DNA from: Mesostigma viride
Taxonomy: Eukaryota; Streptophyta; Mesostigmatophyceae; Mesostigmatales; Mesostigmataceae
Assembly (NCBI GenBank): GCA_009746045.1
Contig: RPFO01000213.1
Span: 2,968,837-3,032,836 of the forward strand
Length of the DNA: 64,000 nt
Direction: 5' to 3'
The first letter of the stretch is position 1, and every line of letters starts with the position of its first letter. Under the pieces are notes generated by a model. The model was not told the origin of the DNA. It saw only the letters and a list, made by a program, of their open reading frames with translations, and searched no databases. Shown here in pieces: positions 63,277 to 64,000 of the stretch. Position numbers and translations under genes: made by a program.

Positions 63277-64000
63277 ATGACTACGTCCCTAGGAAGAAAG
63301 TACCTATGTCTGGCTCTTTTGCTCCTCATGGCCACCGCCTCGGCGACAAGACCGGGGGCGAGGCAGCGACAAACTAAGACGGTTGTGCGCACCATCAATG
63401 CAGGTGGACCTCAGGCCCGAAAAAATCGTGCGCGCAATGGAGAGAAACGGCCGGTGACTGTACCAACGGCGCACCATGGTGGGGGGGCGTCCCATGCGGC
63501 GCACCATGGAGGGTCCGTAATAAAGGATTTACAGGTCATATCAAACACCATGTCCATGTCCGGGCTGCGCAGCCAAGCTGCCGCCCAGCGGGCCGCCGAG
63601 GCGGCACACGCGCGCCGGCCGACGGACCCCGTTGTCGTGGAGACCAAGCTGCAGGAGGCGCGCGAGACGAGCTTCCCCCTGCGCGCGACCTACGAGCATA
63701 AGTCGATCCTGTTCGTGGGCGTGTCCAACCACATCCCGGACCTTGGGCCCATGATCGACATGTTCGACGTGGTCGTCCGCGTGGACATGTCCCCGATGAA
63801 GGGCTACGAGCAGCACGTTGGCACCAAGACGACCCACATGTGCATGAGCTCGACCCTGCCCGTGTGCAAGGAGCCGCTCGCCCAGAAATGCTCCCCCGAG
63901 GAAACCGTCTCTTTCTGGAAGGCCATGGCCGGCTCGCGGCTCATGATGCCTTCCTTCACATCCCTCCCCGACTTCCTGGACCGGCTCAGCTGGTGGCAGC
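63277..64000 (+). CDS. GT29 sialyltransferase-like protein, N-terminal part
   Basis: An open frame from ATG 63277 with no stop to the window end (241 codons). N-terminus MTTSLGRKYLCLALLLLMAT has a basic residue pair then a hydrophobic run (about 9-23), a type II membrane anchor or signal peptide as in Golgi glycosyltransferases. A basic, His-Gly-rich stem follows. From residue 143 the sialylmotif L pattern appears: SILFVGVSN, MIDMFDVVVRVDMSP, GYEQHVGTKTTHMCM, matching G-x-S...ID-x-x-D-x-V-x-R...VGxxTTH of family GT29. These transfer sialic acid or a related sugar from a CMP donor; in algae the donor is often uncertain. Later motifs lie outside the window. High G+C from residue 90 on. Confidence 0.8.
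   Translation, partial: MTTSLGRKYLCLALLLLMATASATRPGARQRQTKTVVRTINAGGPQARKNRARNGEKRPVTVPTAHHGGGASHAAHHGGSVIKDLQVISNTMSMSGLRSQAAAQRAAEAAHARRPTDPVVVETKLQEARETSFPLRATYEHKSILFVGVSNHIPDLGPMIDMFDVVVRVDMSPMKGYEQHVGTKTTHMCMSSTLPVCKEPLAQKCSPEETVSFWKAMAGSRLMMPSFTSLPDFLDRLSWWQ

Noticed and set aside
63411-63837. Minus-strand ORFs over the GT29-like gene
   Set aside because: Shadows of a GC-rich coding frame that shows signal anchor and sialylmotif on the plus strand.

Overview
The window is nuclear DNA of a eukaryote. It has a nine-exon GT-AG spliced gene, tRNA genes flanked by T-runs, LINEs with an RRM-type ORF1, LTR retrotransposons, hAT and TA-flanked DNA transposons, and many minisatellites. GC-rich exons, long repeat-loaded introns, plant/alga-type LINE ORF1 and a GT29 sialyltransferase-like gene suggest a unicellular alga, most likely a green (prasinophyte-type) alga. 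That assignment is an inference; no marker gene in the window proves it.

Layout. 1-2.5 kb: minus-strand relic of an LTR retrotransposon (gag, zinc knuckles, integrase), itself interrupted by a 423-bp non-LTR insertion with a 12-bp target-site duplication (TSD). 2.9-5.8 kb: decayed plus-strand LINE with a second LINE inserted in it. 6.6-7.5 kb: minus-strand LINE ORF1. 8.2-10.4 kb: nothing recognised. 10.4-12.5 kb: a tandem duplication. 12.8-18.5 kb: LINE fragments in both orientations, one with its 3' UTR tetranucleotide expanded to about 1.7 kb. 18.5-22.1 kb: no gene recognised, one tandem repeat. 22.2-23.2 kb: LINE fragments.

23.4-36.1 kb, minus strand: the one well-supported host gene that is complete, a phospholipid scramblase assembled here from nine exons whose phases agree. 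Its introns carry minisatellites, a MITE and a small retrotransposon insertion.

36.5-60.9 kb: a tandem array of six tRNA-Ile(AAU) genes. Copy 4 is cut in the anticodon loop by a roughly 370-bp TA-flanked MITE. That MITE has received a LINE (10-bp TSD) and a tandem triplet of LINE 3' ends. The last LINE copy received a 17.5-kb LTR retrotransposon (element A; identical 627-bp LTRs, TSD CTGCC). Element A contains a 7.6-kb copia-type retrotransposon (element B; TSD GAGAC) and a 1.3-kb hAT transposon (TSD CTTTCATG). Copy 5 is cut in the D-arm by a separate 1.74-kb TIR element (TSD TTAG). Removing the insertions restores two 74-nt tRNA sequences exactly.

Element B is the most unusual system in the window. 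Its domain order reads gag - integrase - aspartic protease - reverse transcriptase - RNase H, with integrase ahead of protease. The relic at 1-2.5 kb also runs gag - zinc knuckle - integrase with no protease between.

61.0-62.6 kb: a LINE 3' tail and two nested TA-flanked pogo-like elements. 63.3-64.0 kb: the 5' part of a GT29 sialyltransferase-like gene that runs off the window.
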